This document shows, piece by piece, positions 1 through 8,202 of a stretch of 64,000 nucleotides of DNA. The translations under genes and the position numbers were made by a program. The DNA is from Psychrobacillus sp042885655 (GTDB lineage: Bacteria > Bacillota > Bacilli > Bacillales_A > Planococcaceae). The notes under the pieces were generated by a model. It was not told the DNA's origin and searched no databases. It saw only the letters and a program-made list of their open reading frames with translations. The stretch's first letter is position 1. Every line of letters starts with the position of its first letter. The stretch lies in assembly GCF_042885655.1 (NCBI RefSeq), contig NZ_JBHVRO010000003.1:186001-250000 (forward strand), read 5' to 3'.

Positions 1-2
1 TG

Positions 3-533
3 GCCTTTGGTGAAAAACAATTATATTTATTTGACCGAATTTTGCTTGCAAATGTATCACGATGGACTTATTTATTAAGTGTTTTTGCATCGACAGTGGT
101 GTTAGTAATTGCACAGCTATTGATTTTATTTGGTGGTGCATACTTAGTTTATGGGGTTAAGTTCCCGACATTTTCAGTATTTTTGTTAATAACGTTAATG
201 CTTGGCTTAGTTATCGGTGCTATTGCTGCTTTGTTAACTTCTATTAACTATCGCGTAGGTTCGTTGAATGCTTCTAGATTATTTCAATCTATGTTTGCTT
301 CGATGCTTGCATTTTTAGGAGGAAGTTTTTTTCAAGTGAGTGGTTTCTCAGACTTCTTTAATATCGCTGGAAATCTAACACCAAATGGAGCTGCGATGTC
401 TGCCTATTTAAAATTAATGCAAGGGGATAGTTTGAAAGAAATAAGTAGTCATTTATATGTACTAGCAATCTTAGCTATTGTTTTATTAAGCGTTTCCATA
501 TCGCTATTTCCAAAAAAGGGGGGAGTAGCATGA
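3..533 (+). CDS. ABC-2 type transporter permease, 3' part (cut by window edge)
   Basis: The frame is open from the first bases of the window, so this is the C-terminal part of a gene that starts outside. An internal TTG at 42 could be mistaken for the start, but the frame upstream reads on as AFGEKQLYLF without a stop. The visible part has about five hydrophobic segments and ends on a charged tail (FPKKGG), as in ABC-2 permease subunits. It overlaps the next permease gene by 4 bp (ATGA), so the two are translationally coupled and probably form one exporter; the ATPase gene would lie further left. The substrate is unknown; LnrM/LnrN-type drug exporters are one possibility. Confidence 0.8.
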   Translation, partial: AFGEKQLYLFDRILLANVSRWTYLLSVFASTVVLVIAQLLILFGGAYLVYGVKFPTFSVFLLITLMLGLVIGAIAALLTSINYRVGSLNASRLFQSMFASMLAFLGGSFFQVSGFSDFFNIAGNLTPNGAAMSAYLKLMQGDSLKEISSHLYVLAILAIVLLSVSISLFPKKGGVA

Positions 534-1621
534 TTGGTATTATCTTAGCAAAATTACAATTGTTTTTTAGGAAACCGGCAACATTTATTATTATGACTGC
601 TATTAGTATAATATTTGCCTATACTGTCGGGCTAGGTGGACAGGGAAAGATTGAAATTCCAGTGTATACAACACTTACTAACACAGAGGAACTATTAGAA
701 CATCTTAATGAATCAGAAAGTTTTTCGTTTGTAAAAAGTACAAAAGAAGATGCAGAAAATGAAGTAAGAGGAGGCCGAGTTGTCGCAGCAGTGGAGCTAT
801 TAGAAAAAGGGTTTACAATCATTCACTCCTCGGATGAAACGAATATACCACTGATTGAAAACGAACTTAGACTTGTATACGCAAAAAAACTACAGGATGA
901 AAGTGTATTAGCACAAACAGATGAACCAGCTAAAGTAGAAGCACTGTTAAAGCAAGCGGAAGAAAGCCCACTCTTTAATGTGAAGCAGTCTAACTTTAAA
1001 AATGACCAGGAAAAAATTTATGATGGCAGGTTGCATAGCATTTTCGGTTTTTCACTCTTTTTCGTTATTTATACAATAGGAGGTAATGTATACCCTATTA
1101 TGGAGGAGAAACAAAACCGTATTTGGGATCGACTAATATTATCTTCAGTTTACAAATGGGAAATGTATGCAGGTAATTTACTCTTCAGTTTTATAACTGG
1201 GTATGCACAAATATTCCTTATTTTTTGTACATTTCGTTATGTCGTAGGGGTGGATTTTTATGGTGGCTTTATGAAGACACTCATCGTTCTAATTCCATAC
1301 GTTATTGCCATTGTAGCACTTTGCATTTTACTGGCATCATTAGCAGGAACACCAAGAAAGTATATGTCCTATTTGACAATCATAGCAACACCACTTGCAA
1401 TGCTTGGCGGGGCTTATTGGCCGCTTGATATTGTAACCTCTAAAGTAATGTTATTTTTAGCAAAAATAACACCTGTAAATTATGGCATGCAACTATTAAA
1501 CGGAGCAACAGTGAATGGCTATTCATATGGCGAGCTACTTGAACCAATGAGTATCCTTCTCTTGATGGCAGTTATCACGATGGGGATTGGCATAAATGTT
1601 ATAGAGAAAAGAAATACGTAA
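530..1621 (+). CDS. ABC-2 type transporter permease
   Basis: A 363-residue protein with one N-terminal membrane helix (residues about 18-35), a long extracytoplasmic domain (about 36-170) and a C-terminal group of five or six helices. This is the usual layout of ABC-2 permeases of the YhgE/LnrN kind. The start ATG overlaps the stop of the upstream permease gene. A strong hairpin follows the stop, so this is the last gene of the operon. It probably pairs with the upstream permease in an exporter for a drug, peptide or lipid; the sequence does not say which. Confidence 0.85.
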   Translation: MIGIILAKLQLFFRKPATFIIMTAISIIFAYTVGLGGQGKIEIPVYTTLTNTEELLEHLNESESFSFVKSTKEDAENEVRGGRVVAAVELLEKGFTIIHSSDETNIPLIENELRLVYAKKLQDESVLAQTDEPAKVEALLKQAEESPLFNVKQSNFKNDQEKIYDGRLHSIFGFSLFFVIYTIGGNVYPIMEEKQNRIWDRLILSSVYKWEMYAGNLLFSFITGYAQIFLIFCTFRYVVGVDFYGGFMKTLIVLIPYVIAIVALCILLASLAGTPRKYMSYLTIIATPLAMLGGAYWPLDIVTSKVMLFLAKITPVNYGMQLLNGATVNGYSYGELLEPMSILLLMAVITMGIGINVIEKRNT

Positions 1622-1625
1622 AAGA

Positions 1626-1670
1626 TGGTGATTCGAAAGCGACATAAAGCGGCTTTCAAATCACCCTTTT
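1626..1670 (+). terminator. Rho-independent terminator, possibly bidirectional
   Basis: A 14-bp stem with one mismatch (GGTGATTCGAAAGC at 1627-1640 against GCTTTCAAATCACC at 1652-1665) is followed by CTTTTC. It lies between two convergent genes and may serve both. Confidence 0.75.
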
Positions 1671-1700
1671 CTAGCATTACCTCAGAGTTTGAGCGTTTTG

Positions 1701-2231
1701 TCATAATTGACTGTCTTCCTTATAGACGGCAATCAGTAAGACGGCATCGTCTTCCCCGATGTTTTTAACAAAATGGGGGACACAGGCATTCCAGCTAAAT
1801 GAGTCACCTGCGTGAGCGATTACGGAGTCTTCTCCTTGTTCTGCAAGAACGGTGCCCTTAAGTACGATATGGCTTTCTTCTCCTTCGTGAGCAATAGCTT
1901 CTCCAGTTGATGCGCCAGGAGGCAATTCAACATGCATCATTCGTAAACCACTTTGAGAAGTAAGATGTTCTATTTTAATATCATTAAATGTTGTATACAC
2001 TCGCTCGGACTTCCTTACTACTTTCATATGTTGTTTTTTTTCAAGGAGTAAATAAGGCAACGGAACGTCCAAATAGACCGCAATTGTTTGCAGCGTATTG
2101 AGGGATGGGGAAGTATTATCGTTTTCGATGTTACTGATGAATCCTTTTGAGAGCCCTATTTGTTCGCTCATTTGCGCAATCGTTATTTTTTTTCGTTTAC
2201 GTATATCTCGGATTTTTGAGCCGATTTCCAC
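1701..2231 (-). CDS. XRE-family transcriptional regulator with C-terminal cupin domain
   Basis: This 176-residue protein has an N-terminal XRE helix-turn-helix (residues about 8-62, with IAQMSEQIGLSKGFISNIE as the recognition part) and a C-terminal cupin_2 barrel (about 105-172, with the motif residues in HEGEESHIVLKG and PHFVKN). HTH-cupin proteins of this form, such as PuuR-like regulators, usually bind a small ligand in the cupin and repress nearby genes. It is divergent from the DoxX gene at 2466. An inverted repeat in the shared promoter region is a likely binding site. Confidence 0.88.
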   Translation of the reverse strand: MEIGSKIRDIRKRKKITIAQMSEQIGLSKGFISNIENDNTSPSLNTLQTIAVYLDVPLPYLLLEKKQHMKVVRKSERVYTTFNDIKIEHLTSQSGLRMMHVELPPGASTGEAIAHEGEESHIVLKGTVLAEQGEDSVIAHAGDSFSWNACVPHFVKNIGEDDAVLLIAVYKEDSQL

Positions 2232-2294
2232 GTTAATCCCTCCCTAAATTGTATTTTATAAATAATATCGTAACACAAATATGTTGACGTTATC

Positions 2295-2316
2295 TATAAA
2301 GTGATGTTACTTTATA
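2295..2316. promoter_or_regulatory. Candidate operator of the XRE-cupin regulator
   Basis: A perfect 8-bp inverted repeat, TATAAAGT/ACTTTATA, with a 6-bp spacer (GATGTT) lies 64 bp upstream of the regulator start in the divergent region shared with the DoxX gene. The position suggests autoregulation and control of the DoxX gene. The assignment is by position only. Confidence 0.45.
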
Positions 2317-2465
2317 AGAAACATATATCTCTATTAGAATACTTTTTTATTGAAAGGAGAATACAAAGGGTGATTTTTTTAAAATTTAAGTTCACTCATA
2401 TGAATAAAATATTTCTAAGAGGATATTGTAGAGGGATTCTTTAACAATGAAGGAAGGAAAGAGTA

Positions 2466-2858
2466 ATGGATAAATTAGGAATTAGTACATTATTATTAAG
2501 ACTTGTGTTAGGAATTAGCTTTTTTATACACGGACTTGCAAAATTTCAAGGTGGTATAGCTAATACTGTAGGATGGTTTGATAGCATTGGAATTCTAGGT
2601 TTCTTTGCATACGTAGTTGCTACATTGGAATTAGTAGGCGGCATTGCACTTATTTTAGGAATTGGAACTCGAGTAGTTTCTGCATTTTTTATTGTATTAA
2701 TGATTGGTGCGATCGTAACAGTAAAATTTGCTGTCGGATTTTTAGGTACAGCCGATATGGCTGGTTATGAGCTAGATCTAGCATTCTTAGTAATTGCTCT
2801 ATTTTTGGTGATAAACGGAAGCAAGTTTTTGTCAGTTGACGAAACAATTTTTAAATAA
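2466..2858 (+). CDS. DoxX family membrane protein
   Basis: A 130-residue protein with four predicted membrane helices and the typical DoxX beginning LRLVLGISFFIHGLAKFQGG. A Gly-rich helix containing GGIALILGIGTR follows. Relatives in B. subtilis include MhqP and YfiD, which are linked to quinone or thiol stress, but the biochemical role of the family is poorly defined. The RBS GGAAGGAAAG lies just before the ATG. The gene is divergent from the XRE-cupin regulator and is probably controlled by it. Confidence 0.85.
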   Translation: MDKLGISTLLLRLVLGISFFIHGLAKFQGGIANTVGWFDSIGILGFFAYVVATLELVGGIALILGIGTRVVSAFFIVLMIGAIVTVKFAVGFLGTADMAGYELDLAFLVIALFLVINGSKFLSVDETIFK

Positions 2859-2912
2859 AACAGCATGATTATTATTTGAAAATGATGTACTAAATAAAAA
2901 AGAGCCTTCATG

Positions 2913-3182
2913 TCATGAACTGACCTAGAGATATGAGACACATATAAAAAACCTAATTAGGCTGCCGCAATTCCAAATTCTTTTGGCGTTTAGGTAGCCT
3001 AATTTTTCTTGGATACGCTCTTCATTGTAATGGTGAAGATATTCGTCAATTCGTTGCACAACACAGACATTGTTCAATGAATTAAACTTAATACAAAAAC
3101 ACCTCCGATTTAAGTACTTGTTTTAAATGTACTATTACCAAAGGTGTTTTATATTGTCTCACTATTTTAGGTTAGTTCATGA
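2913..3182 (-). mobile_element. Internally deleted IS3-family element (relic, about 270 bp)
   Basis: Terminal inverted repeats of about 25 bp (TGAACTGACC... at 2916-2940 and its imperfect complement at 3155-3179) bound the relic. On the minus strand the left IR is followed by an untranslated leader with the RBS TCGGAGGTG (near 3105), where orfA would begin. This is fused directly to the last about 30 codons of the transposase (HYNEERIQEKLGYL, then PKEFGIAAA and stop, 2961-3062), which carry a one-base frameshift. Both ends but almost none of the coding sequence remain, so it cannot move by itself. Confidence 0.8.
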
Positions 3183-3288
3183 AAAGTAAATTTCAAGCTG
3201 CTTTTTTATTTGTTAAATAATTTATGCTCTCTCATTTTTATTACTATGGTAGTATTATTTGAGATTCGTTTATTATGGAGGGTTATAT

Positions 3289-4587
3289 TTGGGTTCTACA
3301 ATTACGGCAATCATTATTTTCGTTATTACGCTCGCACTTGTGATTTTACAACCGAGAAATTTATCGATTGGCTGGTCAGCATGTGGAGGAGCAGTAATTG
3401 CCCTATTAGTTGGAGTAGTCGATTTTCGAGATGTACTCGATGTAACAAGCATTGTGTGGAATGCGACACTTGCATTTATTGGGATTATTATTATTTCACT
3501 TATTTTAGATGAAATTGGATTTTTTGAATGGTCGGCGCTACATGTCGCTCGAGCTGCAAAAGGAAATGGCATTCGCATGTTCATATATGTGTCAATTCTA
3601 GGAGCAATGGTCTCTGCTTTATTTGCGAACGACGGAGCAGCCCTTATTTTGACTCCAATTGTACTTGCGATGGTTCGTAATTTGAATTTCAATGAAAAAA
3701 TGGTGTTTCCATTTATTATAGCGAGTGGTTTTATTGCGGATACGACTTCGCTTCCATTCATCGTGAGTAACTTGGTAAATATCGTATCTGCTGATTTCTT
3801 TGGAATTGGATTTGTTGAGTATGCATCACGAATGATTATACCGAATCTTTTTTCATTAGTTGCTAGTATTGTTGTTTTGTTTTTATTTTTCCGTAAAAGT
3901 ATCCCGAAAGATTATGATGCTGCCGAGTTAAAACGTCCGATGGATGCAGTAAGAGATATAAAAATGTTCAAGCTGTCTTGGTTTGTGTTAGTAATTTTAC
4001 TCGTTGGGTACTTTTCTAGTGAATTTTTTGGAATTCCAGTTTCGTTTGTAGTTGGGATAATCGCCATTTTCTTTTTAGTTATGGCAAGAAGAAGTCCATC
4101 TATAAAAACAAAGAAGATAGTTAAAGGGGCACCTTGGAATATTGTATTTTTCTCCATTGGCATGTATGTCGTTGTATACGGACTTCAAAATGTAGGACTA
4201 ACATCTGTTTTGGCAAAGGCTATCCAAGCTGCGGCGAATCAAGGCTTATTCGTAGGGACGATGGCAATGGGATTTATCGCAGCCATATTATCTTCCGTCA
4301 TGAACAACTTGCCTACAGTTATGATTGATGCATTAGCAATTGCAGAAACCTCAACTACTGGTACAATACGTGAAGCATTAATTTATGCTAATGTAATCGG
4401 TTCTGATTTAGGCCCTAAAATTACGCCAATAGGATCCCTTGCAACGTTATTGTGGCTCCATGTGTTGTCTCATAAAGGGGTTAAAGTATCGTGGGATAGC
4501 TATTTTAAGGTAGGGATAGTGCTAACAATTCCAACACTATTCATTACGTTACTTGGGCTATACATATGGTTGGTGACTGTTTCGTAA
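3289..4587 (+). CDS. arsB: ArsB-type arsenite/antimonite efflux membrane protein
   Basis: About 432 residues with roughly eleven membrane helices. It carries the ArsB/NhaD signatures FANDGAALILTPIVLAM (about residues 110-127) and SSVMNNLPTVM (about 338-348). It expels As(III) or Sb(III) using the membrane potential, or ATP when paired with ArsA. I chose TTG at 3289 because GGAGGG at 3277-3282 stands six bases before it; an upstream TTG at 3259 has no RBS. No arsR or arsC lies beside it, so it stands alone next to the IS relic. Length fits ArsB (about 430). Confidence 0.85.
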   Translation: MGSTITAIIIFVITLALVILQPRNLSIGWSACGGAVIALLVGVVDFRDVLDVTSIVWNATLAFIGIIIISLILDEIGFFEWSALHVARAAKGNGIRMFIYVSILGAMVSALFANDGAALILTPIVLAMVRNLNFNEKMVFPFIIASGFIADTTSLPFIVSNLVNIVSADFFGIGFVEYASRMIIPNLFSLVASIVVLFLFFRKSIPKDYDAAELKRPMDAVRDIKMFKLSWFVLVILLVGYFSSEFFGIPVSFVVGIIAIFFLVMARRSPSIKTKKIVKGAPWNIVFFSIGMYVVVYGLQNVGLTSVLAKAIQAAANQGLFVGTMAMGFIAAILSSVMNNLPTVMIDALAIAETSTTGTIREALIYANVIGSDLGPKITPIGSLATLLWLHVLSHKGVKVSWDSYFKVGIVLTIPTLFITLLGLYIWLVTVS

Positions 4588-4654
4588 AAATGAAAATTAA
4601 TGACTTACTGCTGCGACAACTATTTTGGTTAAAGAAAGGGGGGATACAAAAAAA

Positions 4655-5137
4655 ATGGAAATCATGAAATTTGACCCACTTGATACGGAAGAAGTTGTTT
4701 CTCTGTTTTATGATACGGTTCATTCAGTAAATTCTAGGGATTATTCACAATCCGAATTAGATGCTTGGGCACCGAGAAACGAAAAAGAAAACAAAGTGAA
4801 GTTATGGAAAGAATCTTTAGGCAGAAATATAACATATGTTGTTAAAATGAATAATAAAATTATTGGTTTTAGCGATTTAACACATAATGGACATCTAGAT
4901 AGATTGTATGTTCATAAAGAATATCAAGGGAAGGGTATAGCAACAGCTTTAGTTGATATGCTTGAATCTGAAGCCAATAAATTAAATCTTTTAGAAATTG
5001 ATACGGAAGCAAGTATTACCGCTAAACCATTTTTTGAACAGCGAGGGTATAAAATAATTTGTACACAAACGGTAGAACGAAAAGGTGTCAAACTGACTAA
5101 TTATCAAATGATAAAAAAGGTAACATTTTTGGATTAA
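4655..5137 (+). CDS. GNAT family N-acetyltransferase
   Basis: A 160-residue GNAT protein. The acetyl-CoA-binding motif is seen as LYVHKEYQGKGIATALV (about residues 86-102), and the C-terminal AKPFFEQRGYK is the usual beta6-alpha4 element. It resembles YafP-like acetyltransferases; the acceptor is unknown. The start is ATG 4655, placed after the strong RBS AAAGGGGGGAT (4635-4645). A TTG at 4625 lies upstream of that RBS and is unlikely. Confidence 0.85.
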   Translation: MEIMKFDPLDTEEVVSLFYDTVHSVNSRDYSQSELDAWAPRNEKENKVKLWKESLGRNITYVVKMNNKIIGFSDLTHNGHLDRLYVHKEYQGKGIATALVDMLESEANKLNLLEIDTEASITAKPFFEQRGYKIICTQTVERKGVKLTNYQMIKKVTFLD

Positions 5138-5164
5138 CTCAAACTGATTAGCTAGTAGAATATC

Positions 5165-5280
5165 CGTTTTCCAGTAGTGTACATGTTGATTGAAGCGCAG
5201 GCAGTGACGAGGAGACTGAAGCCATGCCTGCGTAAAGTCCGCCATAAAATCTACTCTTCTAAAAAGGATCAGATTATAAA
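5165..5280. repeat. Degenerate GC-rich interspersed element
   Basis: A short GC-rich patch in AT-rich surroundings. It has the order TGTTGATTGAAGCGCAGGC ... GAGACTGAAGCC ... ACTCTTCT, which resembles the element at 13930-14045 (GTTGATTGGAGCGAAAAGGC ... ACTCTTAAAGG). No coding function is seen. Confidence 0.4.
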
Positions 5281-5314
5281 TAATTGGTAATTTGAATCTA
5301 TACTCCGAAGTCAG

Positions 5315-5589
5315 TTAAAGTATGTTCTTTTGATTTTCCGTTTCTGATTCTGATACTAACTTACAAAGGTAGCCAACGATGTATTCTCTTCGTGTTGTTT
5401 CTTCCATGTCATTATTATGTATAAGATCACTTTGCCTTTGTTTATAACTTTCCATAATATTGAATCCTCAAATTGTTTATATGGATGCGACATAGTAAAA
5501 ATATTTCCCCCTAATACTTCTATATTATTTATTTCTTTTTCTATTAATCTGCCTCGTTTTAAAAACTCACTTTTTTCTTGATCAATTTT
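5315..5589 (-). pseudogene. Frameshifted small gene of unknown function
   Basis: Two minus-strand frames join into one protein-like sequence. The upstream part reads ...KRGRLIEKEINNIEVLG...SHPYKQFEDSILWKVINKG. The downstream part, in another frame, reads SDLIHNNDMEETTRREYIVG...LCKLVSES and ends at 5315. Restoring one base in GGCAAAGTGAT (GGCATAAGTGAT gives G-I-S-D) links them, so a 1-nt deletion near 5427 is likely. No good start is left at the 5' end. The downstream half could still be made as a 46-residue peptide from ATG 5455 (GAGG about 10 nt before it). I do not recognise the family. Confidence 0.55.
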
Positions 5590-5831
5590 TCATAAGAAAA
5601 TATTAAAATAGCACAAATAACTGCTACTCTTAAAAATGAAAATACATAGAAAAATGGGGAACCAACCATACCAAACGCTACTTCATTCTGAAGCACTTCT
5701 ACATTATCCCAGGTACTTGAAATATCTGGAGTATAGTATTTTGTTTTAATGTAACCACCTATTACCGTGTAAACTATATAAATCAAATGAATTAACAATG
5801 AACCAATAATTGCTTGAAGAATTATCTTCAT
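5559..5831 (-). CDS. Small membrane protein, unknown function
   Basis: A 90-residue protein with hydrophobic segments at about residues 4-24 and 58-80 and a short basic C-terminus (KLIKKKVSF). The start ATG follows the strong RBS GGAGGGGGCTG, so it is likely a real gene. No family is recognised. Its 3' end overlaps the frame of the broken gene downstream (5315-5589), so the two may once have been co-expressed. Confidence 0.6.
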   Translation of the reverse strand: MKIILQAIIGSLLIHLIYIVYTVIGGYIKTKYYTPDISSTWDNVEVLQNEVAFGMVGSPFFYVFSFLRVAVICAILIFSYEKLIKKKVSF

Positions 5832-5899
5832 TTAAACAGCCCCCTCCACATTCCAAATCACCGTAATAAACTATAACTGTAATTATACTAACATGCCTG

Positions 5900-6364
5900 T
5901 TATTTTCTTTTTTCATTCCAAAATTCCATTAAGTTTTTGTTATATTCCTTTGGCTTTTCTATTAAACACCATTCAATTGAATGTGCTGTTGTTGGCATCC
6001 ATTTCTTACGACGAATTCTAATCTTTTCGTGATTTGTGTAGTGTGGATAAATCACTGTGGCTTTAATATCATTGAAATTGCGATATTTTATATTTTCAAT
6101 TTCTTCCCAATAAACTTTATTACCTTCTAAGTCAATTACAACACCTTCATCATCCCAATAAAATCCCTTGCCCTCAATTCTTTTTCTCAAAAGATAAATT
6201 GAATATCCTAAAAAACCAAATGAGACAATTAACACGATAATAGAAGGGAATATATTTGAGATTACTTCTTTTATATCCAGAAATAAACATAAGGGAAAAA
6301 TACCCATAATCATAGTTAATAGTATAAAGAACCAAGATACTTTATACATTTTTACTTTTTCCAA
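5900..6364 (-). CDS. Membrane protein, DUF5381-like
   Basis: About 154 residues: two N-terminal membrane helices (about 8-28 and 37-58), then a soluble domain with YWDDEGVVIDLEGNKVYWEEI, which resembles a PH-like fold. Such small Bacillus proteins are annotated DUF5381; this is a tentative match by pattern. The start TTG 6364 follows AAGGTG with normal spacing. The longest frame begins with the GTG of that RBS (6376) and is unlikely, and ATG 6349 is another candidate. Confidence 0.6.
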   Translation of the reverse strand: MEKVKMYKVSWFFILLTMIMGIFPLCLFLDIKEVISNIFPSIIVLIVSFGFLGYSIYLLRKRIEGKGFYWDDEGVVIDLEGNKVYWEEIENIKYRNFNDIKATVIYPHYTNHEKIRIRRKKWMPTTAHSIEWCLIEKPKEYNKNLMEFWNEKRK

Positions 6365-6488
6365 ACATAACAGCACCTTTTTAAACTAATTTATTTGTTA
6401 TTTTATCAATTGGTCATCTACAAATATCAGCCCTCTGCCTGAAAAGAAAAAGGACTTATTAATTAGCAAAATTCTATTCGACTGCACT

Positions 6489-7406
6489 CTATATTTTGAT
6501 TCGTGAAAAACGATTGTAAAGGTACTTACCAAAACGGGTACGATAATCGGAAAGGTTGTTTGTTAAAAATACCCCGAAGAATGAGTACATACCATGTGCC
6601 CAACTCATATAGAACAAATAAAAACCCCAATAAAGAGAAAAAAGTGCAATTACATAACGAACGACAATATTCAACTTCGTAAATTCCTTATCATGAGAAA
6701 ACACTAATAGATATGCCACAAACCCAAACAGAATAAGAAGTAATAAACCGAGAAGTGCTAGAATGATATTCACTAAAAATACGATAGGCTTCCATATAGG
6801 ACGGAAGGGGAAGTTATTAAATTCATCTTCGTTCGCTTGGTGGATCTCCAATTCTAGTTTTAACCCTTTTTCGAGGAAGGCTTCTTTATCTTCAAGATTA
6901 AAATCAATCTGTTCTAATGTGTTCGTAGCAGGATCTATTTGGTAGGTAGGGATACCGTTTTGGTTAAACCGTAAAAAAAGTTCGACTAAACCTATATCCA
7001 TTTCCTCTGAAATTACAAAAGGATATTCTTTACTTGACGAAGAATCTGTTTTCTCTAACGATATTACAAAATGGTCATACCGTTTTCCTAAATTGTGTTC
7101 ATTTGATTCATAGGTAATAGAAGACATTTGATCCCAAGCAATTGTTTTTCCTTCAAACTCACCATTTAAAAATGTAAACCCTATATCATCCATAAAAAAT
7201 TGCTCTCGATTGTATTGGTTCTTCAGCAAGAAAATAATAACAATAATACACAAAACAGCTAATAGGAACGTGTACCATTCTAAGAACCTAATAAATAAAA
7301 CTATTAATAATACCAAAATACCACTAAATATAATACGGCTCTTCGATTGCGAACGAATCATTCGGGTAGGTTTTGTTAGGTGCTCGTTTTCATATTTGTT
7401 GCTCAT
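6489..7406 (-). CDS. Membrane protein with cytoplasmic PH-like domain, unknown function
   Basis: About 305 residues. Two close membrane helices (about 28-62) are followed by a soluble part with FFMDDIGFTFLNGEFEGKT (compare WDDEGVVIDLEGN in the neighbour) and then three further helices (about 215-285). The internal likeness suggests that the genes at 5900 and 6489 belong to related membrane families. I placed the start at ATG 7406, seven bases after GGAGGA; the ATG at 7421 sits before that RBS. Function unknown. Confidence 0.6.
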   Translation of the reverse strand: MSNKYENEHLTKPTRMIRSQSKSRIIFSGILVLLIVLFIRFLEWYTFLLAVLCIIVIIFLLKNQYNREQFFMDDIGFTFLNGEFEGKTIAWDQMSSITYESNEHNLGKRYDHFVISLEKTDSSSSKEYPFVISEEMDIGLVELFLRFNQNGIPTYQIDPATNTLEQIDFNLEDKEAFLEKGLKLELEIHQANEDEFNNFPFRPIWKPIVFLVNIILALLGLLLLILFGFVAYLLVFSHDKEFTKLNIVVRYVIALFSLYWGFYLFYMSWAHGMYSFFGVFLTNNLSDYRTRFGKYLYNRFSRIKI

Positions 7407-7664
7407 TTCAATATCCTCCATCTTGCAAAAAAATAGAAATAATTCCCTCTATGTATACCCTAATTATAATTGCAACCAATTTTGACAATTCACTTCTTTT
7501 TAACTACATAGATAATACTAACAGAAAGCAAATAATCAATCTTCTGGATAAAAATAGTATTTTTTCACATGCAAATGATGAAATTTTATTGTTATTTTGC
7601 TATGGAACTTCCATTAATTTGGAACGTATAAAGGAATAGGAGGAATTAAAAAGGAGGTAAAGGA

Positions 7665-8069
7665 ATGAAAAAAAGAATAGGTTCATTATTTTTAAGTGTA
7701 ATTTTCTTATTAGTAGCATGTTCGGAAGATGTTACTCAATACGAAGCAAAGGCTAGTGATTTTGAAGATGCAGGCTTTGAAAATACTAATAACCAGAGGA
7801 TTGTAGCAATAGGTAAAGACTTATTTATTTTTGGTAATTTCAATACTAAAAGTAAAACAAGTATAGATAAAATATTGGAATCAGAGAATTTCGTTTCGGA
7901 CCAGTCTTATCAAAAAAAATACAAAAACGTAAAAATTACAACAAAAAAAGATAAGTATTATATTACTGCTGATGGTGGTATATCATTAGAGTTTAAAAAA
8001 ATAGGGGATCGCATTATTGTTGATGAAGAAGGTGTGGAATATTTCACAGAAAAATATCCAGAAAAATAA
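7665..8069 (+). CDS. Small lipoprotein, unknown function
   Basis: A 134-residue protein with a clear lipoprotein signal: MKKRIGS, a hydrophobic stretch and the lipobox LVAC (Cys about 19), followed by SEDVTQ. The mature part is charged and about 115 residues long, with no motif I recognise. The RBS AAAGGAGGTAAAGG is excellent. It should be anchored on the outer face of the membrane. Confidence 0.75.
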   Translation: MKKRIGSLFLSVIFLLVACSEDVTQYEAKASDFEDAGFENTNNQRIVAIGKDLFIFGNFNTKSKTSIDKILESENFVSDQSYQKKYKNVKITTKKDKYYITADGGISLEFKKIGDRIIVDEEGVEYFTEKYPEK

Positions 8070-8099
8070 AATTTAGAAGCATTAATACTTTAAATAATA

Positions 8100-8138
8100 A
8101 AAGCCTTATACAATTAAATGTACTAAGGCTATTATTAT
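8100..8138 (+). terminator. Probable terminator
   Basis: A stem AGCCTTA/TAAGGCT (8102-8108 and 8124-8130), extendable by TAC/GTA, follows the lipoprotein gene. The tail ATTATTATT is a weak T-run. Confidence 0.45.
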
Positions 8139-8202
8139 TGGAATATTAAAATTTGTAGCAGATGTTTAGTCTAAAGTATTCAGGAATAGTGAAAGATTAA
8201 TT

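Noticed and set aside
3210..3512. 100-codon plus-strand ORF over the start of arsB
   Set aside because: It is a shadow of arsB in another frame, rich in Cys, Trp and Tyr as is typical for such shadows.
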